A DNA stretch of 64,000 bases from an uncultured Oscillospiraceae bacterium (GCA_910587135.1 CAJULF010000005.1:1-64000), one strand, 5' to 3'. Positions 48,977 to 58,406 are shown, counted from the stretch's first letter. Translations and numbers: made by a program. The notes: generated by a model not told the origin, from the sequence alone.

Positions 48977-49465
48977 TTACTCTTCGTCGTCCTTCCTGAT
49001 ATCGAGTATTTCAAACTTCAGCACTCCCGAGGGTGTTTCAACGTCCACTACCTCGCTTACCTTATGTCCGAGTATGGCGGCTCCTATGGGAGATTCGTCA
49101 GACAGCCTGCCGCTGTTGATATCCGCCTCCTTGGTGCCCACCATCTTGAATTCCATTTCTTCTTCCATCTCTATGTCAAGAATTTTGACAATGGTTCCTA
49201 TACCCACTTTTTCCGTGGAGATATCATCGTCGTCAATGATCTGGGCGTGGGCAAGGGTAGCTTCTATTTCCGCGATACGGGATTCGATTATACCCTGCTC
49301 GTTTTTCGCCTCGTCATATTCGCTGTTCTCCGAAAGATCGCCGAAGGAAAGCGCGACCTTTATTTTCTCCGCAATTTCGCGGCGGCGCACCGATTTAAGT
49401 TCGTCAAGCTCCGCCTTGAGCTTTGCCTCACCGTTTCTTGTCAATACTGTAATAGGCTTGTTCAT
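48977..49465 (-). CDS. greA: Transcription elongation factor GreA
   Basis: A 162-residue GreA: N-terminal coiled coil with the acidic tip (VALSFGDLSENSEYDEAKNEQ) that enters the RNA polymerase secondary channel and stimulates transcript cleavage, and the FKBP-like C-terminal domain (SPIGAAILGHKVSEVVDVETPSG). GGAGGACTAATA precedes the ATG. Confidence 0.97.
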   Translation of the reverse strand: MNKPITVLTRNGEAKLKAELDELKSVRRREIAEKIKVALSFGDLSENSEYDEAKNEQGIIESRIAEIEATLAHAQIIDDDDISTEKVGIGTIVKILDIEMEEEMEFKMVGTKEADINSGRLSDESPIGAAILGHKVSEVVDVETPSGVLKFEILDIRKDDEE

Positions 49466-49581
49466 TATTAGTCCTCCAAATATTTTATGCGAAATCCGAC
49501 CGCAGTCCGACCCGCGTTTTTACTTATATTCAAGACAGTTCCCTTTAATTCCCGCAAGAGTCTTATACTGATGCCCAATTC

Positions 49582-49650
49582 GAAAGTGTACACAAAAAAT
49601 CTTCGCAGAAACCATATATCAGAGTTTAGCTCGATTTTTTCTACACTTTC
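49582..49650. repeat. Inverted repeat between the S41 protease and greA
   Basis: GAAAGTGTACACAAAAAATC and GATTTTTTCTACACTTTC, complementary except for a 2-nt bulge, separated by 31 bp. It lies 16 bp beyond the S41 stop and could be its terminator or a short mobile repeat. Confidence 0.6.
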
Positions 49651-49665
49651 TAATGGTAAAAAGTA

Positions 49666-50862
49666 TTAATTGCTGCTGTTGGGTGCTATTACCTCAAGAG
49701 CTTTTTGAAGCTGAGTGTCCATATCTTCGGAAAGATTGCCGAGCACCGCTCCCGCGGGCAGTTCCACCAAGTAATCGGGCTTAAGCCCCACTCCGTCGTA
49801 GCTTTCGGATTTTGACGGGTATATTTTCGCCACGGACAGCGTAACCGCGCTTCCGTCGGAAAACTCAAAGGTGTTCTGCATTACCGCTTTGCCGTAGGTC
49901 TGCGTTCCCACCAGAACCGCGCCGCACTCGTCCCTGAGCGCCACAGCAAACAGTTCCGAGGCGGAAGCCGTTCCTCCGTCCACAAGTATGGCTATCGGCA
50001 GGTCTGTATGAACCTCGGAATCGGTTTCAAGAAGAGTCCTTCTGCTTCCGTCGGAATACTCGGCCGTTGCAATGATAGCAGCGGGAATAAATCTGTTGAG
50101 AATGGGCTTGAGAGCGCTTACCACTCCGCCGCCGTTCTGCCTAACGTCGATTATAAGCGCCTTTACCTCTGCCTCGGTCAATGTGTTGAGATGCTCGGCA
50201 AACTGCTCGGCGGTCTTGCCGTTGAAAGAGGATATGTTGATATAGCCGACGCTGCCGTTCATGACCTTGCTTGTCACCGACTCTATTTCAAGCTGCTGAC
50301 GGATAAGGTTCACCGAAACTTCCTCGCCGTCACGAAGCAGCTTCAGCGCTATTCTTGTTCCTATCTCGCCCGACAGCTTTCCCATCGCCGTGCCTGCCTC
50401 CATCGAAAGCAGATTTTTACCGTCGATCTCCGTTATAACATCGCCGACCTCTACGCCGTTAAGCTCTGCGGAGCTGCCCCTGTATACGGTGGTGACCAAA
50501 AGATAGCCGCTTCCGTCCTCCTTTGCGTCAAAGCCCGCGTTCATGATAATACCGCTGTTTGTCTGCTGAAGCTCATAGTAGGAATCTACCGCCATATAGC
50601 TCGCGTACTTATCACCGATACCCGCCACATATCCGTTTATAACACCGTTAGCTATCTGCTCGTCGCTTACGGAGTTGATATAGTTGTTTCTGACCGTGGC
50701 GTCTATCTCGCGCAGCTTCGCGTACATACCCTCGTAGGTGTCGGAGCTTACCAGCTTTCCGTTGTATATTTTAAGCGAAACCGTCCACGTAAGAACGAAC
50801 GTAATTGCGCAGCCGATCGCCACAAGGCTTATCGCAACGCCCAAAGAAATTTTTTTATTCAA
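49666..50862 (-). CDS. S41 C-terminal processing peptidase (CtpA-like)
   Basis: A 398-residue exported protease: N-terminal membrane anchor (LGVAISLVAIGCAITFVLTW), PDZ domain (TTVYRGSSAELNGVEVGDVI), and the S41 core with catalytic Ser in DGGTASASELFAVAL and Lys in GTQTYGKAVMQ. It acts outside the membrane on cell-wall or division proteins. The start is TTG at 50862 with AAAGGAAGCG before it. It follows the ftsEX/DUF4261 genes; S41 peptidases are a regular ftsEX neighbour. Confidence 0.93.
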   Translation of the reverse strand: MNKKISLGVAISLVAIGCAITFVLTWTVSLKIYNGKLVSSDTYEGMYAKLREIDATVRNNYINSVSDEQIANGVINGYVAGIGDKYASYMAVDSYYELQQTNSGIIMNAGFDAKEDGSGYLLVTTVYRGSSAELNGVEVGDVITEIDGKNLLSMEAGTAMGKLSGEIGTRIALKLLRDGEEVSVNLIRQQLEIESVTSKVMNGSVGYINISSFNGKTAEQFAEHLNTLTEAEVKALIIDVRQNGGGVVSALKPILNRFIPAAIIATAEYSDGSRRTLLETDSEVHTDLPIAILVDGGTASASELFAVALRDECGAVLVGTQTYGKAVMQNTFEFSDGSAVTLSVAKIYPSKSESYDGVGLKPDYLVELPAGAVLGNLSEDMDTQLQKALEVIAPNSSN

Positions 50863-50889
50863 ATTGCGCTTCCTTTCGTTTGTCTGCCG

Positions 50890-52005
50890 TTAAAACTCTA
50901 TCTTTACCGATTCTCCGTCTACCGCCTCGCCGGGGCTTACGGTTATGGGGAGCTTCTGATCCTCGGAGTAGCCTATGGTTTCACCGTCGCTGAAAACAAC
51001 CCCCTCATCGATAACATATCCCGCAACATTGGATATAAACAAGTGAAGCTCCATCGGTTCGGCGCTGCTGCCAAGCACCTCTATTTCGTTATACCCGAAG
51101 TTTATCATTCCGCCGGTATATCCGCAGATACCCTCTCCATTGCGGTAAATACCTATCCACACCAGATTATGAAGCGGGTATAGTCCCTCGTCAAGCATTT
51201 CCGCAAAATCCAGATAGTAATCCCTTGCAAGCACCACATCGCCCGTGTATACTCCTATACCGCCGAACAGCTTAAGGCAGGATACCACGGTCTTTACCAT
51301 AAGCTCTCCCGTATCGCGCGGGTCAAGCTCGTCACTCATTACCGCCACCAACAGGTGCGCCTTATGCTTTTTCACCTGCTTAACGCCGTCGCTCCACATA
51401 AAATTGCGCTCTGCGCTCGCTTCAACCTCGCCGTAAGGCACGGGGGCGTCTATTAAGGATACCGCTATAAACGCTCCACCGTAAGAAATTACAAGCGAGT
51501 TTCCATCATCTTCATCATCCTCATCATCGATATTCTCATCGTCGATATCCTCATAGTCAGGCTCATACTCGATCCCCCATGCGCTTTTCAGCTCCCCGCG
51601 CAGGGCTTCCATATCCCATTTTATATCCTCAAACAGAATATAATTGACAAAAGTCCCGGGATTTTCCTTGCGGTTTTCCGCGTCCTCCGCAGATTTGATG
51701 ATCTGCTCCCGAACAAAATCAACCAGTGCCCGCGCCTGTTCCTCGGCGTTAGCCTCGTCGTACTCCTCCATCTCGCTGAAGGTGTGCCCACAGTTGTCAA
51801 GCTCGCCGTCCTCATAGCCGCCGCTTACGCCAACAAGCCACTCTCCGCCGCTCTCTTTCTTATATTTAAAAATATAATAAGTCATCTCATATGCCTCAAA
51901 GCTACCTGTGCATTCTATCTCCGCGGGCGCCTTTCCAAGCTCCATCGGGTGGGATAGCCAATCCGTCATACAATCCAAAGCCGCCTTCATCTGTCTGTTA
52001 TCCAT
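50890..52005 (-). CDS. DUF4261 domain protein
   Basis: A 371-residue cytoplasmic protein. The N-terminal half has an acidic low-complexity stretch (YEDIDDENIDDEDDEDDG, about residues 155-173). The C-terminal half matches DUF4261: HLLVAVMSDELDPRDTG, FAEMLDEGLYPLHNLVWIGIY, NFGYNEIEVLGSSAEP and the closing VVFSDGETIGYSED. Function unknown. GGAGGACAGC sets the ATG at 52005. It lies between ftsX and the S41 protease with gaps of 31 and 27 bp, the place where an M23 peptidase is commonly found. Confidence 0.8.
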   Translation of the reverse strand: MDNRQMKAALDCMTDWLSHPMELGKAPAEIECTGSFEAYEMTYYIFKYKKESGGEWLVGVSGGYEDGELDNCGHTFSEMEEYDEANAEEQARALVDFVREQIIKSAEDAENRKENPGTFVNYILFEDIKWDMEALRGELKSAWGIEYEPDYEDIDDENIDDEDDEDDGNSLVISYGGAFIAVSLIDAPVPYGEVEASAERNFMWSDGVKQVKKHKAHLLVAVMSDELDPRDTGELMVKTVVSCLKLFGGIGVYTGDVVLARDYYLDFAEMLDEGLYPLHNLVWIGIYRNGEGICGYTGGMINFGYNEIEVLGSSAEPMELHLFISNVAGYVIDEGVVFSDGETIGYSEDQKLPITVSPGEAVDGESVKIEF

Positions 52006-52036
52006 GCTGTCCTCCAATCTGTATTTCCTGTCTTTG

Positions 52037-52939
52037 TTATACCTTAAGATATTTTCCCGTGCTTATCGTGGTTCCCACCGCGCCCAGCAGCGCTCCTGCC
52101 GCGCAGTTTACCGCAAGCACTATCCAGCTTATGTCGTCGAACGGAATCAGCCCGTACAATCCGAACATTCTCCACACGGTAAGTTCGCTGTCAAACAGCG
52201 CGAAAACGGAATTGTAAATGCACCAGGTAAGCCCCCATGCCGCCGTTCCTGCCAGAACGCCTATAAACATACCCTCAACAAAAAAAGGCGTTTTTATAAA
52301 GCCGTTTGTAGCTCCCACATATTTCATTATGGTTATTTCGTTTCTGCGCGCGAACACGCTGGTGCGTATGGTGTTTGAAACTATGATAACGCTTATCACC
52401 ACCAGCGTGGTAAGCACCGCCGCCAGTATCACCGACAGCGTGTTTCTTATATCCACCAGAGCCTCCGCGAAATCATATGGTGCCTGAACCAGCTCCACGC
52501 CCTCTATGCTCGATAATACATCAACAATGTAACGGATTTTTGTCAGATCTGTGACACGCACAAGAAATGTTTCGGGCGCGGGGTTATCGGGGAGATAATC
52601 CAGCAGCTCGGCATACTGTCCCATATCCTCGCGGAACTGCTCCAGACCTTCCTCTTTGGAAATATATTTTATATCCGTAAGATCGTCGTTTTTTTCAAGT
52701 ACCGCCCGCACATGGTCAATATCGGTCTGCGCCACGTCCTTTTCAAGAAAAATAACTATCTGATTTGTCGCGCCGATATTGCTCATCACAATATTTACGT
52801 TCATCATTATAAGCACCGTGCAGCTCACCTGAAGCAGACTTACCAGCAGTATGCAGAAGCTGGCAAAGGACATTACAAAGTTCTTCCACACGGAGGTTAT
52901 ACCCTTTTTTACAAGATAAGTTGCGTTACTCGTCCTCAT
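52037..52939 (-). CDS. ftsX: Cell division ABC permease FtsX
   Basis: A 300-residue four-TM permease: first TM (FVMSFASFCILLVSLLQVSC), extracellular loop of about 110 residues (IVIFLEKDVAQTDIDHVRAVL ... ETFLVRVTDLTKIRYIVDVL), then three TMs with ARRNEITIMKYVGATNGFIKTPF, the FtsX signature. It transmits ATP-driven motion of FtsE to a periplasmic murein hydrolase. Two adjacent ATGs exist; the second (52939) has the better spacing from GGAGG. The gene overlaps ftsE by 14 bp. Confidence 0.95.
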   Translation of the reverse strand: MRTSNATYLVKKGITSVWKNFVMSFASFCILLVSLLQVSCTVLIMMNVNIVMSNIGATNQIVIFLEKDVAQTDIDHVRAVLEKNDDLTDIKYISKEEGLEQFREDMGQYAELLDYLPDNPAPETFLVRVTDLTKIRYIVDVLSSIEGVELVQAPYDFAEALVDIRNTLSVILAAVLTTLVVISVIIVSNTIRTSVFARRNEITIMKYVGATNGFIKTPFFVEGMFIGVLAGTAAWGLTWCIYNSVFALFDSELTVWRMFGLYGLIPFDDISWIVLAVNCAAGALLGAVGTTISTGKYLKV

Positions 52940-53612
52940 CATGACCTCCGATATTCTCGTCGAAAGTGACCGACCCTTTTTCAATATTTATTATCCTGCC
53001 GCCGAAATAGCGCACGAGATCGTGCTCGTGGGTTATCATCACTACGGTAGTGCCACAGCGGTTGATATCCTTCAGAAGCTCCACAAGCTCATAGGAGCGC
53101 TTAGGGTCGAGATTTCCCGTAGGCTCGTCGACTATAAGCAGACCGGGATCGTTTGCAAGCGCACGGGCGATCGCCACACGCTGCTGCTCGCCGCCCGAAA
53201 GCTCCCTTGTCCTGTTGCGCGCCTTATGGGCAAGCTCGACAAGATTAAGCACGTAGGGCACGCGCTGACGTATATATTTCATTGACTGGTCGGCTATACG
53301 AAGCACAAAAGCCACGTTTTCATACACCGTATAGTCCTGAATAAGCCTGAATTCCTGGAACACCACTCCGATAGAGCGGCGGAACTTCGCAATCTTATTC
53401 CCCTTTAGTTTTGCGAGATTGTAACCGTTCACGAAAACCCTTCCCGAGGAAGGTACTATTTCCCGCATCATCAGCTTCATCAGCGTGGATTTTCCCGCGC
53501 CGCTCTCGCCGACGATAAACACGAACTCGCCGTCGTTTATCCTCAGATTTACATCTACAAGCGCGTCAACGCCGCTCGAATAATGCACGTTGACGTTCTT
53601 AAGCTCAACCAT
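52926..53612 (-). CDS. ftsE: Cell division ATP-binding protein FtsE
   Basis: A 228-residue ABC ATPase: Walker A GESGAGKST, Q-loop VVFQEFRLIQDYTVYENVAF, signature LSGGEQQRVAIARA, Walker B LLIVDEPTGNLD, H-loop MITHEHDLV. The last dozen residues are acidic (FDENIGGHDEDE), a small extension. CAGGAGAAAAGA precedes the ATG; the leader is a family B hairpin. Confidence 0.96.
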   Translation of the reverse strand: MVELKNVNVHYSSGVDALVDVNLRINDGEFVFIVGESGAGKSTLMKLMMREIVPSSGRVFVNGYNLAKLKGNKIAKFRRSIGVVFQEFRLIQDYTVYENVAFVLRIADQSMKYIRQRVPYVLNLVELAHKARNRTRELSGGEQQRVAIARALANDPGLLIVDEPTGNLDPKRSYELVELLKDINRCGTTVVMITHEHDLVRYFGGRIINIEKGSVTFDENIGGHDEDE

Positions 53613-53625
53613 TCTTTTCTCCTGA

Positions 53626-53845
53626 TTTCAAAAAATTTTCCCGCACCGCGCGAGTTTCCGCTCGCACTACCGCGCCGTGAAAGCTCCGCTCCGCTTAGCT
53701 ACGCTGCGCGTAGTTTTACACAAAAAATAACATAGCGCTTTAATCATTTCCTTCATTTTTGTGCAAAACCCTCGCAGCCTGTTGCGGGAAAATTTCCTGC
53801 GTGGGCGGTCACTGATTACTGCTTTCAGCGCCTTTGATCTTCAAT
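53626..53845 (-). repeat. Family B hairpin in the ftsE leader
   Basis: On the minus strand: GCGCTGAAAGCAGTAATC, CCGCCCACGCAGGAAATTTTC, a nested GGTTTTGCACAAAAATG...TTTTTTGTGTAAAACTAC palindrome, CGCGCAGCGTAGC, TTTCACGGCGCGG, then CGGGAAAATTTTTTGAAATCAGGAG at the ribosome site. Bases 53846-53990 show only a CGCGCTTTGTGCGG hairpin. Confidence 0.7.
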
Positions 53846-53992
53846 TTTTTTGTTGCTTTTATAAAAAATGCTTTGAAAATTCCGCATTCCCGCACAAAGC
53901 GCGGAATCGATTTTCCTTAGGGAAATGCTCATTTCGGAGGGCTGACCGTTCACCCTCTATTCTCTGCCCATTTCACGGTATAAATACATTCA

Positions 53993-54024
53993 AAAGCTGT
54001 CCCGAAGCAAATCGGAACAGCTTT
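53993..54024 (-). terminator. Terminator of the CdaR-type regulator gene
   Basis: AAAGCTGTTCC...GGGACAGCTTT stem with a 10-nt loop. U-rich on both sides, so it may be bidirectional. Confidence 0.8.
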
Positions 54025-54061
54025 ATTTTCGATTTTTATCACGAATCGAAGTCCCGCCGCA

Positions 54062-55147
54062 TCAGAACTTTGTGGGGTTCGCGGCAAGATATTTCTTGAC
54101 CATAAGCGCGATCTTGAATATGATCGCGTGGTCGAATTCCCGCAGATCAAGTCCCGTCAGTTTCTTAATCTTGTCAAGACGGTAAACCAATGTGTTGCGG
54201 TGTACAAACAGCTTCCTTGAGGTCTCTGACACATTAAGGCTGTTTTCAAAAAACTTCTGTATGGTAAACAGCGTTTCATGGTCAAGGGACTCTATGGAAT
54301 TCTTCTTGAAAACCTCCTTGAGGAAGGTCTCGCACAGCGTTGTGGGGAGGTGATATATAAGACGCGCTATACCAAGATTATCATAGCTTACGATATTCTT
54401 GTCCGTGTCGAACACCTTTCCGACCTCAAGAGCCGTCTGCGCCTCCTTGAAAGAACGCGCAAGATCCTTGACCCCCATAACGGGCGTGCCTATGCCAACG
54501 TTCACCTTGGTGAAGAACTCGCTGGAAAGCGTGTCGGAAATGGAGCGCGCCAGCTTTTCAAGGTCGTTCACGTCCATATTGTTCTTGACTTCCTTGACCA
54601 GAACAATATCGTTTTCGGTGATGTTGAACACAAAATCCTTGTTCTTGTCGGGGAAAAGATTCTGCACAACGTCGTATGCCGAAACGTCGTTTGCGGCAAT
54701 AACGCTGATGAGGAACACAACACGGCTGATGTCGGCGTTGAAATGCAGCTCACGCGCCTTAAGGGTTATATCTCCGGGCAGAACATTGTCAAGAATAATA
54801 TTCTTCACAAAATTGTTGCGGTCGTATTTCTCATCGTAATACTGCTTTATGCCCGAAAGCGAAATGGCGATAATACCGGCGTATTTGGCGGCAGGCTCGT
54901 CCGTGCCCTCCACAAAAACAGCGTAGTCCGGCTTTACGTGAACCCCGAACGGCTTATAGGTGTAGCCGTCGCGTATGAAAACCTCATGAGAATCCCCAAG
55001 CTCTATCGAGAAGAAGTCGTTGCCGCCACCTACGCGTGTAAGATCGCTGCAAGCGATAATAGTCCCGTTTTCGTCGATCACTCCGATAACCCTGTTCACA
55101 GCATCCTTCATCTGATGAACGATTCCTTGAAAAAGCCTGTTTGACAT
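54062..55147 (-). CDS. CdaR/PucR-family transcriptional regulator
   Basis: A 361-residue regulator. N-terminal sugar-diacid recognition-like domain (LFQGIVHQMKDAVNRVIGVIDENGTIIACSDL), a GGDEF-like middle part (VNVGIGTPVMGVKDLARSFKEAQTALEVG), and the C-terminal PucR-type helix-turn-helix (LNVSETSRKLFVHRNTLVYRLDKIKKLTG). Relatives sense carbohydrates or metabolites; the ligand here is unknown. AGAGGTAAAAGTA sets the ATG at 55147; the longer frame upstream lacks a ribosome site. Divergent from metG. Confidence 0.9.
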   Translation of the reverse strand: MSNRLFQGIVHQMKDAVNRVIGVIDENGTIIACSDLTRVGGGNDFFSIELGDSHEVFIRDGYTYKPFGVHVKPDYAVFVEGTDEPAAKYAGIIAISLSGIKQYYDEKYDRNNFVKNIILDNVLPGDITLKARELHFNADISRVVFLISVIAANDVSAYDVVQNLFPDKNKDFVFNITENDIVLVKEVKNNMDVNDLEKLARSISDTLSSEFFTKVNVGIGTPVMGVKDLARSFKEAQTALEVGKVFDTDKNIVSYDNLGIARLIYHLPTTLCETFLKEVFKKNSIESLDHETLFTIQKFFENSLNVSETSRKLFVHRNTLVYRLDKIKKLTGLDLREFDHAIIFKIALMVKKYLAANPTKF

Positions 55148-55319
55148 TACTTTTACCTCTTTTCCCAATTTTAAACAGCACCGCATAACCGCCAATGCCG
55201 CAGCGGCTTTGCGATACCGCCTCACCCTGCGTTTTATAAAATCATATGACGCAGAAACAGAGCTTTTCATTTATGTAAGGATACAGCTCCGGCTCGCGCA
55301 AAAAAATGATACCATCTAT

Positions 55320-55348
55320 ATTGTACTAAAAAACGTAAAAAAAATCAA
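55320..55348 (-). promoter_or_regulatory. Promoter of the CdaR-type regulator
   Basis: Minus strand TTGATT, 17 bp, TACAAT; leader about 165 nt. Confidence 0.75.
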
Positions 55349-55396
55349 GTCTTTTTTATGTAATATGTAAAACTTTCTTGATTTTTTTCTCTCTAC

Positions 55397-55425
55397 TTGA
55401 AAAAATGTTGGAAAAGATATATAAT
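55397..55425 (+). promoter_or_regulatory. Promoter of metG
   Basis: TTGAAA, 17 bp, TATAAT, about 80 nt upstream of the start. No T-box leader is present. Confidence 0.85.
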
Positions 55426-55506
55426 AACAATGAGTAAGTATATTTTTATTTGGCATATTCAGCCTCAAAAATATATCAATTTGTAGAAAAAGAGGTAAAA
55501 ATAACT

Positions 55507-57456
55507 ATGAGTAACGAAAGTTTCGGCAAGGGGAAATATTATATAACCACCCCCATCTACTATCCCTCGGCAAAACCTCATATCGGTCACTGCTACACCA
55601 CGGTTGCCTGCGACACCATTGCCCGCTTCAAAAGAATGCAGGGCTACGATGTAATGTTCCTTACCGGAACGGACGAGCACGGCGCCAAGATACAGCAAAA
55701 CGCGGAAAAGGCGGGAATGTCTCCTCAGGAATTTGTGGACGGTATTGTTGAAAAATTCAAAAAGCTGTGGAGCTTTATGGGCATAAGCTACGACCGCTAT
55801 GTACGCACCACCGACCCGTATCATATCGAAACCGTGCAGAATATCCTGACAAAGCTGCACGACAAGGGTTTTATATACAAAGGCAGCTATGTGGGGAAAT
55901 ACTGCGTGCCCTGCGAGAGCTTCTGGACGGAAAAGCAGCTCGTGGACGGCAAGTGTCCCGACTGCGGCAGAGAAGTTATTGACAGCAAGGAGGAGGCTTA
56001 TTTCCTGAAGCTGTCGGGGTTTACCGACAAGATAATCGACCTGCTCAAAAACACCGACTATCTGCGTCCCGAGACCCGCGTAAACGAAATGATAAACAAC
56101 TTCGTAAAGGACGGTCTGGAGGATCTGTGTATCTCACGGACAAGCGTAAAGTGGGGGATACCGTTCCCCTTCGACCCCGACCACACCGTATATGTGTGGG
56201 TGGACGCTTTGATAAACTATATAAGTGCTCTGGGTTACGAAAACAATACCTATAACGATTTTGACAAGTACTGGCCCGCCGATCTGCATATGACCGCAAA
56301 GGAGATAGTACGCTTCCACTCCATCGTTTGGCCCGCCATATTGATGATGCTGGATATCCCGGTTCCCAAAAAGCTTTACGGGCACGGATGGATAAATTTC
56401 AACGGCGCGAAGATGTCCAAATCGCTGGGCAATGTGGTAGACCCCTTTGTACTTGGTGAAAGATACGGCGTTGACGCGGTTCGCTATCAGATACTGAGAG
56501 ATATGCCCTACGGCAGCGACAGCAATTTCTCCAACGAAATAATGATAGGCAGGATAAACACCGACCTCGCGAACGACCTCGGAAATCTCGTTTCAAGAAC
56601 GGTTTCCATGGCAACGCAGTTCTTCGGCGGTACCTTGCCCGCAGAGAAAACCGCCGACCCGCTCGATGATGAGCTTAAGAGTATGGCGGCTGCGCTCCGC
56701 GAAAAGACGGCAGCGTATATTGACGACGCGCAGCTCGCGCTTGCTTTGGCGGAGATATTCAAGGTGATATCCCGCGCGAACAAATATATCGATGAGACCA
56801 CCCCGTGGATTCTCGCCAAGGATGAAGCTCAAAAGCCCAGACTGGCGGCGGTTCTGTATAATCTTCTGGAAACTATCCGAATCTGCTCGGCTCTGCTTTA
56901 TCCATTTATGCCGCAGACCATGCCCAAGGTATGGGAGCAGATAGGCGCTGGAGAATCCGATGTCAAGTATGAAACGCTGGCGCAATTCGGCGTGCTCTCA
57001 AAAACGGTCACCGTAAATAAGGGAGCGGTACTGTTCCCAAGGATAGATATGGACAAGGAAATAGACGAGCTGAACGCGATGGTGGACAATAAGCCGTCTG
57101 TCCGTGAGGACGAGGACTTAGACAAGGCGAATATCATTACAATAGATCAGTTCGCGGAGGTCAAGCTGCGCAGCGGCGAGATAACCGCCTGCGAGAAGAT
57201 AAAGAAAGCAAAGAAGCTGCTTAAGCTCACCGTGGACGACGGACGCGGCGGACGTCAGATAGTATCGGGAATAGCGCCGTGGTACACTCCGGAGGAGCTT
57301 GTGGGAAAGAAAATAGTGTTTGTGGCAAATCTCGCGCCCGCAAAGCTGTGCGGAGAAACAAGCGAGGGAATGATCCTCGCCTGCGACGCGGGTGAAAACG
57401 ACGTAAGGGTGCTGTTTCTTGATAATGACACACCGAACGGAAGCACGATACGATAG
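55507..57456 (+). CDS. metG: Methionyl-tRNA synthetase
   Basis: A 649-residue class I MetRS: PHIGH signature in SAKPHIGHCYTTVACD, zinc knuckle CVPCESFWTEKQLVDGKCPDC, KMSKS in GAKMSKSLGN, and a C-terminal EMAP/tRNA-binding domain (EVKLRSGEITACEKIKKAKKL ... ETSEGMILAC). It charges initiator and elongator tRNA-Met. AGAGGTAAAAATAACT sets the ATG at 55507. Confidence 0.97.
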   Translation: MSNESFGKGKYYITTPIYYPSAKPHIGHCYTTVACDTIARFKRMQGYDVMFLTGTDEHGAKIQQNAEKAGMSPQEFVDGIVEKFKKLWSFMGISYDRYVRTTDPYHIETVQNILTKLHDKGFIYKGSYVGKYCVPCESFWTEKQLVDGKCPDCGREVIDSKEEAYFLKLSGFTDKIIDLLKNTDYLRPETRVNEMINNFVKDGLEDLCISRTSVKWGIPFPFDPDHTVYVWVDALINYISALGYENNTYNDFDKYWPADLHMTAKEIVRFHSIVWPAILMMLDIPVPKKLYGHGWINFNGAKMSKSLGNVVDPFVLGERYGVDAVRYQILRDMPYGSDSNFSNEIMIGRINTDLANDLGNLVSRTVSMATQFFGGTLPAEKTADPLDDELKSMAAALREKTAAYIDDAQLALALAEIFKVISRANKYIDETTPWILAKDEAQKPRLAAVLYNLLETIRICSALLYPFMPQTMPKVWEQIGAGESDVKYETLAQFGVLSKTVTVNKGAVLFPRIDMDKEIDELNAMVDNKPSVREDEDLDKANIITIDQFAEVKLRSGEITACEKIKKAKKLLKLTVDDGRGGRQIVSGIAPWYTPEELVGKKIVFVANLAPAKLCGETSEGMILACDAGENDVRVLFLDNDTPNGSTIR

Positions 57457-57576
57457 TTAAAAGCGCATGATAGCGTAAAAAGGCTGACAAAAAACAAAGC
57501 AATTTCGGCAAACCTAATGCCTTAATTGTAAACAATTATCAGCCGAACGCCTTCAACAGACATAGGGGGAGATAAT

Positions 57577-58218
57577 ATGGATATAGGAAGGATAGCGGAT
57601 CTGCCCGCGGTCAATCAGACCAATCTGACGCGCTCGTCGGAGCAGCGCACGGAAAACAAAAGCTCTTCAATGGCTTCGGAGCACACCGACAGCTTTATAA
57701 AATCGCAGGCGGCGTTTACCCCCGCCTACACCAAGCGCTCCGCGCAGAAGCAGACTTCCGATAACAATCTGCTCCAGCGGGAGGACAGCGAGAATACTCT
57801 TAACAGGATAAACGAGAACGGCGGAAAAATCCGCTCGGAGCTCATGACCGAGGGTGTGCAGCATATAATCCGCGCAATGTTCGTTAAACAGGGGGAGGTT
57901 CTTTCGGGGAACGTGCCAAGCATCGGCGCGCAGCTTTATGCCGAGCAGCTTCTTACGCAGATACGAAAGCTGTACGGCAACACCGCTGCGGAGGAGAACA
58001 GCCCGGAATACTGGCAGCCTGCGCCCACTGCGGAGCGGCTGAAAACCTTCTTTGAGAGTGTTGTGGTCGAGGGCGAAAACAAGGACGAAGTTATTTCCCG
58101 CGCTTTCAACGCGGCATTTAAATCCACCGAGGAGCTTTTCGGCGGACGCGGCAGACTTCCGCTTGAAGCGTATGAAACAAGGGAGATCATTCTCACCTAC
58201 ATGAAACAGCCGCAGTAA
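57577..58218 (+). CDS. Protein of unknown function between metG and tatD (213 aa)
   Basis: A soluble protein. The first 85 residues are polar, Ser/Gln/Asn-rich and likely disordered. The C-terminal part (IRAMFVKQGEVLSGNVPSIGAQL, YAEQLLTQIRKLYGNTAAEE, FFESVVVEGENKDEVISRAF) is helical. No family recognised. AGGGGGAGATAAT precedes the ATG. It lies 120 bp after metG and is followed by a family B hairpin and tatD, all on the plus strand. Confidence 0.78.
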   Translation: MDIGRIADLPAVNQTNLTRSSEQRTENKSSSMASEHTDSFIKSQAAFTPAYTKRSAQKQTSDNNLLQREDSENTLNRINENGGKIRSELMTEGVQHIIRAMFVKQGEVLSGNVPSIGAQLYAEQLLTQIRKLYGNTAAEENSPEYWQPAPTAERLKTFFESVVVEGENKDEVISRAFNAAFKSTEELFGGRGRLPLEAYETREIILTYMKQPQ

Positions 58219-58224
58219 GATAAG

Positions 58225-58392
58225 GCGGTCAAGGGCGCTTAAAGCGGCAGCAACCGTATGACCCGACGTGAATTTTACGCAAGCCGCGCGGTAAGAACGG
58301 AGCGCAGCGAAGAGCTTACCGCGCGGCGAACTATCGGGTGCTTGCGGTGAATAAAATTCTATTAAAAATCCGCCTTAAGCCTAAATAATTAA
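58225..58392 (+). repeat. Family B hairpin in the tatD leader
   Basis: Nested stems GAATTTTACGCAAGC...GCTTGCGGTGAATAAAATTC, CGCGCGGTAAG...CTTACCGCGCG with central GAACGGAGCGCAGCGAAG. The A/T-rich tail runs into AATTAAATCAGGAG, the tatD ribosome site. Confidence 0.7.
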
Positions 58393-58406
58393 ATCAGGAG
58401 AGCAAA

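Noticed and set aside
50008..51183. Long antisense frames opposite real genes (for example 50008-51183, 10422-11321, 54278-55144, 27777-28706, 1069-1668)
   Set aside because: They mirror the codon bias of the opposite-strand genes, lack ribosome sites and show no domain, while the opposite strand encodes clear families.
55426..55506. T-box or SAM riboswitch before metG
   Set aside because: The leader is only about 80 nt and has neither a T-box sequence nor a terminator hairpin.
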